NCBI GenBank assembly: GCA_032622095.1
Contig: CP136067.1
Span: 200,534,052-200,598,051, forward strand
Direction: 5' to 3'
Length of the DNA: 64,000 nt
DNA from: Siphonodentalium dalli
Taxonomy: Eukaryota > Mollusca > Scaphopoda > Gadilida > Siphonodentaliidae
Both the position numbers and the translations under genes were made by a program. Below are positions 25,047 to 35,729 of the stretch, in pieces. Under the pieces are notes generated by a model. The model ran no database searches. It saw only the letters and a program-made list of their open reading frames with translations, and was not told the origin of the DNA. Position 1 is the first letter of the stretch. Each line of letters opens with the position of its first letter.

Positions 25047-27290
25047 GTGATTTACACATTTAGCTTGTATTTTTTAAGTGCTACAGTGTGTCTTCCATCA
25101 CACATCCATGCATCAGGGTTGCATGTGGACAATACAAACCACTGTGAAACTCACTCGGCTAGTTTAGGGAAAATACTGTATTGGAAACATGGTAGTTTCG
25201 AAAAAAATTTGGATGATGATCTAGGAATTTATTTATACCGGCCTTATGGCAACAACACTGTATTCGATAGTCCCGTCACTATGTCGAAAAGGGCAGATCT
25301 CAGAAAATTAAAAGCCAGGTTGAACGAAATTGATATTACCGCGGAGGTAATCCGAATCAGACCGGATACCAAATGGGTCCCTATTCTGGTAACGAACGTA
25401 CATTACGAGGTATACAGCACCAAATACCCGATAGGAAACGGTAATATTCCGGACTATTTGATGAAAAAGAAGAGTATACCGGTATACTTCCTGGTCAATG
25501 ACCAAAAGGGGAAGAAATACTGGAATAACCTCTGCACATTGAGATGTCTGGCCCTACACCGAGGTTACCAAATAACAAATTTAGACACTCCGACGAACGA
25601 GTTATTCCGACAACGGAAAAGAGGCAAATCGATCGGTAAAAATTTCAAAGGGGTGTGTTTCGAAGCATTCTCTGAATTTGAAACATTATTCAAGATCAAC
25701 CTGGAGGTGTGCAGTTTGAACGAAGATGGTTTCGCGATGTCCGTATATAAATCTAGAGGAGACCTGGAGGTGTACAGTTTGAACGAAGATGGTTTCGCGA
25801 TGTCCGTATATAAATCAAGAGGAGCGCATGACACCATCATTAAGTTAATCTGTTCGAAAACCACATGATGTATATCAAGAATTTCGCACACATACAAGTT
25901 CCAATGCAAGAATTGCGACCGACATTTCCCAAAAGCTCAGGCAGCACAACGTCATCAAGTTGTTAGAGCTACAGTGTCATTAACAGGAACTCAACAAACT
26001 GTCACTGGACAATCAAGTACAATCAAGTACACCCCCTCAGCTTCCTGTCCTGAGCAGAAGATCACTTCCTGTGTATGTGATGAGAATGAAACAATGGCGT
26101 ACTTGTGAGTGCTGATCTACCTGTTTATATTGAGTAATTCTCTGTCTAACCTAATTAACAAATGGTAGCAGAGCGAAGACATAATGTTGACTTACAGAGA
26201 AAGATCAGAGATGCGTTTTTGAAGTGATATACAACATTTAAAGTGACTTTAGTGACAGTGATTCAGTGAAAAATAAAAAAATGGCGATGAAAATAAACCC
26301 GCCAAATTTGAGTAATTCAAACAATTATCAACGTTTCCAAGATGGAATTACTCGCATGGAGAGAAGTGACAGATGTGGATAAAAAAAAACAAGCGATTGC
26401 TGTGGCATTGACGTAGCCGGAATCTGTAACAAACAAATGGAGTACGTGTATCCCGGTGGATTTTACAAATATTTCGAAAGTATTTTCGACCAACTAGAGC
26501 AACACGGCATACGAGTGCCCTCGAAGGATCGCACATATCCTTGGTTCATTTGTTTCGATTACGAGGCTATGCTTCAGACTGGATGAAGATAGAAACAGTT
26601 GGTACTTAGAATGGAACCAAAAGCACATCCCCATAAGTGTGTCCATTTGTAGCAACGTTGAGGGTCATACGGAACCGTTCTGTGTAGTAGAACAGGACAC
26701 GAACAAACTGGTGGAATGCATGGTCTCCGCAATGTACGAAATTGCCGAAATTATCGAGCAGTCAGTGGAATATAAAGGGGATGGGTCATTGAGGAAATAA
26801 ATAAAAAGATTAAGGAGAATGCTGATGGTTAGTCAGATGAAGTAGATGGTGATGATGAGAAAAAAATAAGATGCCTCTCGGTATTTTACTCAGGAATCTA
26901 ACGAGTTATATGACTCAAGTGCAGTCCTCGGATTAAATTCTTCTAACTACGACTTAAATTTGATAAAGAGGTGTTTAGCTAAACACCTTAATCTACACGG
27001 GGAGGAGAAAACGTTCGTGGTAAAAAAGAATAACTCGTATATGTGTATAGCTTCCGAACGACTAAAATTCCTCGATATAACACTACCTGGCGGCTGGTTC
27101 ATCCTACGTGAAATTTCTCAAAGCGTACGACGTTAAGGAGACGAAAGGATTATTCCCCTACGAATGGTTCGACGAGTTTTCTAAACTGGAGTCAAGAGAA
27201 CTACCGCCTCACGATGCTTTCTACAACCACATGAAGAAATCGAATGACAGCGAATCCGACTACCTCGTCTGTGACGACTAGAGCTTGCCA
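25047..27290 (+). pseudogene. Broken family-B DNA polymerase (protein-primed / viral type) of a large DNA element
   Basis: The first frame (25047-25868) has a segment M-S-K-R-A-D-L-R-K-L-K and ends after a 21-residue tandem duplication (63 bp, about 25700-25825). Downstream, other frames carry a C-x2-C zinc-finger half near 25905, then (26440-26590) F-D-Y-E-A, the exonuclease-I motif of family-B polymerases, N-S-S-N-Y-D (about 26935-26955) as exonuclease II, and P-Y-E-W-F-D (about 27150) from the conserved region after it. From family knowledge these belong to the organellar/viral-type polymerase (DNA_pol_B_2) found in Polinton-like and related virus-derived elements. The frame is disrupted by stops, shifts and an inserted retroelement (26046-26425), and the polymerase palm region is missing, so it is inactive. 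Confidence 0.65.
26046..26425 (+). mobile_element. 5' fragment of a copia-like LTR retrotransposon
   Basis: TGGTAGCAGAGC at 26163-26174 resembles a tRNA primer-binding site just after an LTR ending in ACA (26160). About 115 bp upstream begins with TGTCCTGAG, a possible short LTR, but the start is uncertain. An ATG at 26281 opens a gag-like frame. The continuation is in a shifted frame (about 26341-26420) with L-L-A-W-R-E-V-T-D and K-K-K-Q-A-I-A-V-A-L, a pattern I associate with copia-type gag proteins, then hits a stop. The polymerase sequence resumes right after, so only the 5' end was retained. Confidence 0.5.
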
Positions 27291-27655
27291 CCAGACTAAC
27301 AATTATTAATACGGAATTGTGAAGAAAAATGTACTATATGATACTGGACTAACTACATCTTCTGTGACGACGACTAGAGCTTACCACCAGACTAACAATT
27401 ATTAATACACCAGACCAATACTAGCTATGAGGTACATACCGTACCCTGCATCATTTGCTCATCTTCTAACTTGGCAAAGAAAGTCACAAACCAAGTCATT
27501 ATATATATTAGCTGGTGAGACATGTTGATTCAAACCAAGTCATTATATTGATTCGATTATATATATTAGCTGGCGAGACATGTTGATTCAAACCAAGTCA
27601 TTATATTGATTCGATTATATAAATTAGCTGGCGAGACATATTGATTCAAAAGAAG
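27265..27655. repeat. Small tandem duplications after the polymerase remnant
   Basis: A stretch with GACTAGAGCTT and CCAGACTAACAATTATTAAT is present twice (about 27276 and 27368). Then a 58-bp unit containing AAACCAAGTCATTATATTGA is present about 2.7 times (27489-27650). Non-coding. Confidence 0.8.
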
Positions 27656-27770
27656 TCGAGTAGAATAAGTAAGGATACAAAATGTATTGTGACTATGATA
27701 TTTACATGGACATCATCAGGAGTAACTTGATGTGTTGTTTGTTAGTCAACGTAAGAGGACTGATTAAACA

Positions 27771-28085
27771 TTGCTGCTGGAACTTTCGTCCTTATTAAAA
27801 ATTGCTATGGCCAATAGCCGATCGGCAACATTCCTATACCACACAAGCCCAATTCGTCACATCCCTGTGTTGTTTCTGAACAGTTTAAGGACTCAGCAGT
27901 TTGTAGACAGCTGCCCGGTTCATATCGAATCACAAACACTCTGGGATATGATTGGTGGGATTCATGTGCAGGCTTTCATCGTGCAATATCATTGGTTGAG
28001 ATCTATGGGTTCTCATTCACAGACTCCGTTAGTGATTGCAGTTAGTATTAAGTTGGTGCTACATACGATGAGCCAATCAGGCTAA
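27771..28085 (+). other. Unrecognised open frame, 104 residues
   Basis: Open from ATG to stop with no recognised motif, no splice signals chosen with confidence and no homologous copy in this window. Probably part of an old repeat, listed because it is the only sizeable frame between the polymerase remnant and the next repeat cluster. Confidence 0.15.
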
Positions 28086-28236
28086 AAAAGAAATCTGGTA
28101 GTTTATTCCACATACCCGGTAGTGGCCGTATTTGAAGCTACATTAAAATTCACTGCTGTTATGAAGTTAAGAAAATCGACCTACACAGTTTGTTAATCAA
28201 ATATATCTGATTTTGAGTTTAGGATTAGAATTTAAT

Positions 28237-28740
28237 ATGTGGAGGTCATGGGATGGACATGAGAATGACTTGAACAGCACCATCCGATGAGATACACAGG
28301 GTGTCCACGAGTGTATCGCATATGTAATTGACGTCATAGCACCTTCACCCAGTTCGAACTGTCCTGCCTTCCACCATAATTCCATCCTTGTTTATAAATA
28401 TTGGTAATAGCAGTTTTGGAGTAGCTGGTATACATACATGTAGATGGACTCTTATGCGTTTATATCTATAATTCCAAGGCATTCCCACATTTGCATTTCA
28501 GCCACATTTGCATTTCAGCCATATGGATGTCCTTAGATTCATCACTGGATCTGATGCTGTACCAGTGACAGGATTTGACCCAAAAGCCAGTAATTGAAGT
28601 TGATTTTGACAAAGATTTGAGCCAGAGGAAGATATCATCCAACACATGTGCAAATGTCATGACTGTGCCTATGAATCCTATGACCAAATTTCCTTTGATG
28701 CATTGACTACGACATGGATCACATTGATCCATTTCATTGC
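28237..28740 (-). repeat. Composite repeat copy with conserved minus-strand frame (copy 1)
   Basis: Related to 31325-31480 (first part) and 32350-32840 (second part), with partial copies at 30090-30420 and 33377-33690. On the minus strand 28466-28816 encodes a peptide with C-x2-C-x3-C spacing (Q-C-D-P-C-R-S-Q-C) followed by a hydrophobic helix-like segment (L-V-I-G-F-I-G-T-V-M) and D-D-I-F-L-W-L. The same peptide is kept at 32442-32861. A minus-strand acceptor-like TTTATTTAG lies just before the conserved part at about 28755. Family unknown. Confidence 0.5.
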
Positions 28741-28850
28741 ATTCAGCCACTCTAAATAAAAGTAAGAAGTCACGACAACTCGACTCTTCCTTGAAGACGT
28801 TACAGCCACGACACATTAGTCACAACATCAGTGAAGTTCTACCACAAGCA

Positions 28851-29062
28851 CAGGTGAGCTAAATGCTGTATCTGTATACACAGGTGAGCTAAATGCTGTA
28901 TCTGTATACACAGGTGAGCTAAATGCTGTATCTGTATACACAGGTGAGCTAAATGATGTATCTGTATACACAGGTGAGCTAAATGATGTATCTGTATACA
29001 CAGGTGAGCTAAATGATGTATCTGTATACACAGGTGAGCTAAATGCTGTATCTGTATACACA
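28851..29062. repeat. Minisatellite, 30-bp unit, 7 copies
   Basis: Each unit contains CACAGGTGAGCTAAATGNTG. Two variants differ at one base (GCTG or GATG). Frames stay open on the minus strand because 30 is divisible by three. Each unit also presents CAG|GTGAGC, a strong 5' splice-site match on the plus strand. Confidence 0.95.
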
Positions 29063-29339
29063 TGTATCAGTACATAGAATTTTTCAATGAATACATACTG
29101 AAGGTTTGTCCAGAACTTAATAATTGCTACACAGAAAAAATAATTGTTCAAAGAATACATAGTGAAGGTTTTTATTTGTCCAGAGCTTAAAAATCACTAC
29201 CATATATCAACACAAGGATCGACAAATATTAGAAATTTTATTCAACAAGTACGTACATGTAGCCCTCATTCAACCTCGAATCCACTGGTAAGCGGAACAC
29301 AATACGAAACATGTTACAAGAAATATTATTGAAGGCAGG

Positions 29340-30090
29340 TTTCCTCGCTTCAGCTGGATAAGCAGAACACGTTACGGAAACGTTATTAAAGGCAGATTTT
29401 CAAAACATTCATTCATGCACAGAGATTTTATACATCTCGTATTTCAGGTTATGAGGACTAACAAGATTAGCATTATGCACCAATCAGAGTTAGGCCTATG
29501 TGTATAAATTATATTGTCAACCATAATTCCATCTATATATATGTTTATAAAGCTTGTTCAAATGTACATGTGACATCTTTTGAATGCATTTAATTTTATA
29601 TTTTTATATCAATAAAAAATCTATTTGTTGAGGGTAATTATTTCAATGAGCTTTGTGTGACCCACATTATGTGAGTAGAGGGGGGATGCCCTATAGCAGA
29701 AGAGTCCACAATTAGAGGTACCATGTCTTACCCACCGGAAGCTGACATAAGCTAATGATAGGTAGAGCACTCTGCTGTATAGGCAGTTTCTGATATAGTC
29801 ATAAAGAGTAGGAAAATAAAAGATAGCAGAAACCCAGAGAACACATACAAATTTCGTGTTATAATTTATATTTCATAATAATATTTAATTTAATCATTGT
29901 ATGATCAACGTTATGTGAAAAAGAAATAATAAAAAAAGCGAGGTCCCCTGGTCATTTCTGTAAATTTAGTACCCGTGAGGTCTCCATGTCGTTACTGTAC
30001 ATTTATTAACATCTATGAAGAGTCAGAAAGATAATTTATAATGACTATGAAAGATTGTGTAGATCTACCCTAAACGATCTTTGTAATAGT
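29340..30090 (+). pseudogene. Unknown element, broken copy (modules 1 and 2)
   Basis: Module 1 at 29375-29512 encodes G-R-F-S-K-H-S-F-M-H-R-D-F-I-H-L-V-F-Q and ends Q-S-E-L-G-L. A remnant of module 2 lies at about 30035-30085 (N-D-Y-E-R-L-C then D-L). The order and strand are the same as at 15359-17144 and 32845-34109. The DNA between (29520-30010) is AT-rich and otherwise unassigned. Confidence 0.45.
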
Positions 30091-31320
30091 CGTCTACCAG
30101 AAGTTTTGGAGTAGCTGGTATAAAAAGATGGGCTCTTGTGGGTTTAAGTCTGAAATTCCAAGGCAAATCTTAATTTCTATTTCAGCCATACGGCTGGCAT
30201 GAGTACACCCAGTCAGATATTGGGCGATAAAGATATGATTAAAATTTTGCATAGAAGTACAGTTTAATTTTATCTTTTCGAAAATTAAATTTCCTTTGAT
30301 GGCATTGACTATGGCATCGATCATATGTGTCAACCATAGGCATAAAATAAATTTGTTGGATTGGAATAATGGACTCCTATGCATGGATATGGCTTTAATG
30401 GAATCGGAGCCAAACAATCGCAGGAAGAAGCATGAGATAATAAATATTTAATTCTTATATAGCGCTTATCCCCTAAGCGCTTAACAGAAAAATACACATA
30501 TAAACACATGAAAGAGTAAGAGAGGCTTCATTTTTTCTTATTGATTATGCAATTTTCTGTTATACCATTGTCTGTAATATCCACCACATGTGTCAACCAA
30601 AAGCAAAAAATAAATTGTCAGATCAGAATGTCCTTGAATCCTCTACTAGATGATGGGTTAACTGCAGTGTGTCCATAAACCCTCCCTACAGGCCTCAAAA
30701 TCCATCCATTTTTGTGAGAATCAAAGCTGATCCACAAGTTTGAGAATACGAGAATCAAAATCAAAATCAAATCCTGATATGCCACAAGTTGGGTGGGAGA
30801 GGGATATGGTGTATCACTCGTTCCATATAGGGGAGGTTTGAAGGGCATCCCCTGGGAATGATTTTGAAAATTCAATGCACTAAATCAATTTCTTAACAGT
30901 AATAATTTACTTTCAAATCTTAAAAAGTTTAACCCTCTCCCTGTATCTTCAGTCAAATGAGTTGATGTGAATGTGACAGGAATGCAGAATTGCAACATTT
31001 ATTATACATACACAGCTTTCAATTTTGAAAGATTCACTGTATAGCAAGTTGAAAAAAACCTGGCCTAATAGCTACATGTATGATATGTCTTTACATACCA
31101 AAGCAGAGATACAATCATTTATGTATGTATGTGAGAATCATAGTCGATTCTCATGTTGCACAAATTTTAAGCCCTGCACTAGAGGATGGGTTAAAATACA
31201 GAAATAATTCAAGGGCAAATGAACATAAATTGTCAGATCAGAATAGAGTAAAACAGCACTAGCATAGGTACATCGGAACTGTGGTGTCGGAATTATATGG
31301 AAGTCACATTCTCATGACCT
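30090..31320. other. Decayed repeat DNA
   Basis: 30090-30420 is a partial copy of the composite repeat (GTTTTGGAGTAGCTGGTAT and later GGCATTGACTA...). 30440-30500 holds TATAGCGCTTATCCCCTAAG, a word common in marine invertebrate repeats. 30610-31260 has two related stretches (around CAGATCAGAAT and GATGGGTTAA). No gene is supported. Confidence 0.4.
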
Positions 31321-31630
31321 GTAAAGTAGAATTTAATATGTGGGGGTCATGGAATGGACATGAGAATGTCACGAACAGCATCATCTGATTAGGTACACAG
31401 GGTGTCCTGAGTGTATCACACATAATATTAACGTCATAGCATCCTGTCACCCAGTTCAAACTATCCTGCCTGCCAGAATAGATGACTATTTTGACAGGTT
31501 TATGCTAAATAAAGCATAGGATGATTGGAACTGGAATGCTAAACATGGACTTACGATTGGCCCATTAAGTCCTGACCAATTTTGGTATTTAAGTTGTGTC
31601 AGTAACAGGGACTTATAATTGGCACGTTAA

Positions 31631-31976
31631 AGGGGTATTGTACACTAAATCCGGCCATTTTTGGGACCATCTCCTATTATACACAATAGAATATATGCAA
31701 CAAATGAATGAATTTGAGCCATGGATTAGTGCAAAATACACTCATTTACCATATGAACAAAACAAACAACATGGTAATTATAATGAAAATGAATTTATGA
31801 CTGGATTCATAAATTCATTTTCATTATAACTACCATGTTGTTTGCATCGTTCATAGAGCACATGAGTATATTTTGCGTTAATACATGGCTCAAATTCATT
31901 CATTTGGTGCATATATTCTGTTGAGTATAAAAGGAGATGGTCCCATAAATGTCCGGATTTAGTGTACAGTACCCCT
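31631..31976. mobile_element. 346-bp complete foldback MITE, TTAA duplication
   Basis: It is flanked by TTAA at 31627-31630 and 31977-31980. The ends are AGGGGTATTGTACACTAAAT and its complement with one change. Almost the whole element is one inverted repeat folding at about 31803, so it can form a long hairpin. The open frames on both strands are mirror shadows. The ends are related to those of 16246-16824. Confidence 0.9.
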
Positions 31977-32349
31977 TTAAGTCCTGACCCATTATTTGAT
32001 ATAAGATTAGTAAGATTTTTAGTCTGCTTCTCCAACTTAAAACAATGGTTTCCTAAAAGCAAGTTTTTACACATCATATATCAGTACTGTTCAATTGGCT
32101 CGGTGTACTCTTGAAGAGAAATTATTCGAATATATATCTTCTAAATTATTCAGACAACTTGATCTCTTCTTGGTGCCGATACTGTCCATCACATCAGACA
32201 CAACGACATGAAGTTCTATTACAACCAGTATTAAAAATTTCAATGAACATTTTTTTCAAAAATTTACATGGACATCTTATATCTATTCTGGACAATAGAT
32301 CTGAACCTTGAACAATTTAAAATCACTGAGTGACATCTAATAATTATAT

Positions 32350-32861
32350 ATTCGACCATAATTCCATCCATGTTTATAAATATTGGTAATAGCAGTTTTG
32401 GAGTAGCTGGTATACATAGATGGACTGTTATGGGTTTATATCTATAATTCCAAGGCATTCCCACATTTGCATTTCAGCCATATGGATGTCCTTAGATTCA
32501 TCACTGGATCTGATGCTGTACCAGTTACATGATTTGACCCAAAGCCAGTAATTAAAGTTGATTTTGACAAAGATTTGAGCCAGAGGAAGATATCATCCAA
32601 CACATGTGCAAATGTCATGACTGTGCATATAGATGTCCTTAGATTCATAACTGGATCTGATGCTGTACCAGTGACATGATTTGATCCAAAGTCAGTAATT
32701 AAAGTTGACAAAGATTTGAGCCAGAGGAAGATATCATCCAACACATGTGCAAATGTCATGACTGTGCCTATAAATCCTATGACCAAATTTCCTTTGATGC
32801 ATTGACTACGACATCCATCACATTGATCCATTTCCTCGCGTCCGGTGGGTAAGCAGAACAC
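32350..32861 (-). repeat. Composite repeat copy with conserved minus-strand frame (copy 2)
   Basis: Homologous to 28373-28740, with an internal direct duplication of about 136 bp (around 32474-32630 against 32625-32765). The minus-strand frame 32442-32861 stays open through the duplication and encodes the V-M-T-F-A-H-V-L-D-D-I-F-L-W-L block twice. An open frame after an in-frame duplication hints at past coding constraint, though the ORF has no recognised family. Confidence 0.5.
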
Positions 32862-32985
32862 GTTACGGAAACGTTATTAAAGGCAGATTAAAGACGTGAT
32901 GTCCTCTTTTTGAGGATCTATTTGTTGATTTATAATGCTGACTCAGTTAAAAACAAAAACATTCATTCATGAACAGAGATTTTCT
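32845..32985 (+). pseudogene. Unknown element, module 1 remnant
   Basis: Carries AACACGTTACGGAAACGTTA, then a small insertion of unrelated sequence, then ACATTCATTCATGAACAGAG. This is module-1 DNA as at 29360-29440 but interrupted and stop-filled. Confidence 0.45.
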
Positions 32986-33078
32986 AAATCTAAATGTTGA
33001 GGCTAATTATTTCAATGAGGACCTCTATGAAGAGACAGAAAGATAATAGTCGTCTGTCGGCAGTTTTGGAGTAGTACC

Positions 33079-33236
33079 AAGCCTTGAAATAGTGTCTGTC
33101 ATTTGCAGGTGTAAGCAGAATGAGGTTCCCAGAGAGTGAATTTGGTGATGCTAGCCCGCTATGCAGGGTAGCATAACTAAATTCACCCTCTGGGGACCTC
33201 ATTCTGCAAATGACAGGCACACTATTTCAAGGCTTG
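33079..33236. mobile_element. Family-B foldback MITE, long form
   Basis: The core palindrome 33116-33206 is extended by outer arms CAAGCCTTGAAATAGTG and CACTATTTCAAGGCTTG, making this the most complete copy of the family here. It is inserted in the composite repeat. Confidence 0.85.
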
Positions 33237-33376
33237 AGTAGTACCACAACCAGTATTAAAAATTTCAATGAACAATTTCAAAAGTTTACATGGACATCTT
33301 ATATCTACTCCGGACTATACATCTGAACCTTGAGCAATTTAATATAACTGAATGACACCTAATAATAATAATATTG

Positions 33377-33690
33377 TCGACCATAATTCCATCCATGTTT
33401 ATAAATCTTGTCAATAGCAGTTTTGGAGTAGCTGGTATATACAGATGGGTTCTTGTGGGTTTATGTCTGAAATTCCAAGGCATTCCCACATTTGCATTTT
33501 AGCCATGAGTACACCCACAGTCAGATATTGGGCTATAAAGATATGATTAAAATTTTGCATAGAAGTACAGTTTAATTTTGTCTAATCGAAAATTGAATTT
33601 CATTTGATGGCATTGTCTACGACATCGATCACATGTGTCAACCATAGGCATAAAATAAAATTTGTCGGATTGGAATAATAGACTCGCTAT
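33377..33690 (-). repeat. Composite repeat, partial copy 3
   Basis: Matches 32350-32470 and 30090-30350 (GTTTTGGAGTAGCTGGTAT, then TCTGAAATTCCAAGGCA and the ATTGNCTACGACATCGATCA region). The cysteine-rich minus-strand frame is not preserved here. Confidence 0.5.
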
Positions 33691-33692
33691 GC

Positions 33693-34109
33693 ATGGATAT
33701 TGCTTTAATGCGACTCAAACCATCGCAGGAAGAAGGATGTAAGAGAGGATCATTATTACTGAGAGGTCGTTTTATTTGTTTGACAACAAGGATAAGTCAT
33801 AATGACTTTGAAACATTGTGTATACCTACCCCAAAAGATCTTAGTAATAATTTAACCTCATTAACTGAAATAGTGGGAACTTTAAATAAACCACATCAAA
33901 TGGCCATTATTGAAGTAATAAAATCAAATTAACTCCAAGAATACGATAATCTGGGCTCAAGAACACTATATAAATGTATTTTGAGTAGAGAGTTTACCGT
34001 ATGTACCCTGTGTAATTTTAGAATGACTAATCCAGCGGATCCAACCCATTGCACTTGTAACATTAATCGTGCGTGTATAAAAGAAATTACACGGTTTTGT
34101 TACACCTGA
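33693..34109 (+). pseudogene. Unknown element, module 2 plus cysteine-rich tail
   Basis: The frame 33693-33932 encodes R-I-S-H-N-D-F-E-T-L-C-I-P and T-E-I-V-G-T-L-N-K. After one in-frame stop (33930-33932) the same frame continues to a stop at 34107. That part carries seven cysteines, spaced C-x7-C-x2-C near the start and C-x-C-x5-C later, with a final F-C-Y. This looks like a zinc-binding tail. Either one stop mutation split the gene or the tail is reached by readthrough. The family is not recognised. The homologous copy at 16937-17144 lacks the tail. Confidence 0.45.
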
Positions 34110-34610
34110 ACCCAATTATTCATTTATAGTTACTGTATATGACAGAGTGTTTTGTCGTGTTATTGATGCAAGTTTGATTTGTTGGATATTGATTATGGAC
34201 GACTGAAGTGGGTATAAGAACCCAACACTATAGCATCCACACGGAGCACCTTCACCTGTTCACAAAATAGAGTTGGATGAACTGCGCAAACATAGCAGAA
34301 TGTTTATGTTGATCATGATTCTTATCTAAATTAAGTAATAATTGAAGAGCTGGGATCAAATTGAAGAGATTGAATCAAATCTGCAATTCCAAATGGAGGC
34401 TTTGAAGAATGTGCATGTAGGGTGTGCTAAAGGAAATTGTTGACGAACAGATGGATGGACGACAGACACCAACCCATGGCAATAGCTTAAACTTGACTTC
34501 GTCAAGTTGAGCTAAAAATGAGTGATATATTACATACCTGTTTGTCTCGGATGGTTGTTTGGAGATCATTTTTATCCTGAGGACGGTCCCTCTGATAAAG
34601 CAACAACAAA
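34110..34610. other. Unassigned DNA with a dispersed-repeat end
   Basis: 34380-34520 resembles 47440-47880 (GTGCATGTAGGGTGTGCTAA and AACCCATGGCAATA...CTTGACTT-GTCAAGTTG), a dispersed repeat. The rest shows nothing I can support. Confidence 0.4.
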
Positions 34611-34747
34611 TACAGTAATGCCCTAAGTAATCGACTCGGGGAGAGCTTTCCGATGAATGGCAACAAGCCATATTTCCGACTAAATCCTGAAAAGTTACCC
34701 ATAATTCTGCTGTAGTTAAAGAGTCGATTACTTAGGGCATTACTGTA
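34611..34747. mobile_element. Family-C MITE, one-armed derivative
   Basis: The ends TACAGTAATGCCCTAAGTAA and complement CTTAGGGCATTACTGTA are intact, but most of the left arm is deleted, leaving the right arm (GAGCTTTCCGATGAATGGCA...). Flanking TA suggests mariner/Tc1-type mobilisation. Confidence 0.8.
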
Positions 34748-35224
34748 CATTACTAGATTCTCATCAATAGGGCTGCAATGATTCAGACCATAACAATCGA
34801 TGCAAATCGCGATGCAACTTTTTGGCAACTGACTAACTAATTGAACAACTTAATAATTTTTAGTATGTACATTTTTATCAGTGTTCATCTGAGAATATTC
34901 ATTGGAGTAAATTACAAGACCTAACTAAAATGACCAAAATGCATGGCCATGTGTTACAAGTATAGTATAATACATGTAGCTAATACAGTCCCCAGATCTG
35001 CCCAGATGGAAAGTTTCGAGTGGAAAAGTTTGGATCTGACTATTGATAACTCTGCATATATGAATTGTTTTTGCATCGCAGCCTCCCAATATGATGCATT
35101 GCATCGTGAATTTTTAAAAACGATGCATCGGAATCACGATGAGTCATAGCAGCCCTACTCACCAAATATTTTTTTTTATTCTTGCTAACAAAATTCGTTT
35201 TGAGTATGCAACTTTATTTATACA

Positions 35225-35440
35225 TACAGTAATGCCCTAAATAATCGACTCCTTAACCACATCAGAATTATGGGTAACTTTTCAGGATTTATTCGAAATA
35301 TGGCTTGTTGCCATTCATCGGAAAGCTCTCACTAAGAGCTTTCCGATGAATGGCAACAAGCCATATTTCCGACTAAATCCTGAAAAGTTACCCATAATTC
35401 TGATGTGGTTAATGAGTCGATTATTTAGGGCATTACTGTA
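35225..35440. mobile_element. Family-C foldback MITE, full length (216 bp)
   Basis: Near-perfect palindrome from TACAGTAATGCCCTAAATAA to GGGCATTACTGTA, folding at AGAGCTCTCACTAAGAGCT-like sequence near 35335. Other full copies lie at 45212-45428 and 58023-58238. Confidence 0.9.
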
Positions 35441-35472
35441 CTATGCAACTTGATCAAATTTGAGTGAGTTAA

Positions 35473-35725
35473 CCTTTCCATGACTGGAGCTTCTTGAAAA
35501 GTTACGAAAACCCTGTGCCAATGGATTCTCTTATAGATGCGAGTCTCCCATAGGGAGCCTTGCATATATAAGATAATACATTGGCCTAAAAATATTCACC
35601 TTGACCTTGTAAGCATAAATAATTGTACATATGCGAGGCTTCTTATGGGAGACTCGCATATATATGAGAATGCAATGGCACAGCATCTTTAATGCTGCAC
35701 CAGCGCCACTCAAGTTATGAAAGGG
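35473..35725. mobile_element. Divergent hairpin-pair element (family A-like), TTAA duplication
   Basis: TTAA lies at 35469-35472 and 35726-35729. The hairpins are recognisable but the loop reads CTCCCATAGGGAGC, not CGACCATAGGTCG. The outer segment (TGGAGCTTCTTGAAAAGTTA) is different from that of 17158-17549. A close relative lies at 46262-46524. Confidence 0.75.
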
Positions 35726-35729
35726 TTAA

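Noticed and set aside
29735-29800. tRNA-like word (AGGTAGAGCACTCTGCT) suggesting a tRNA-derived SINE
   Set aside because: Resembles an A box, but no B box, acceptor stem or repeated body could be found.
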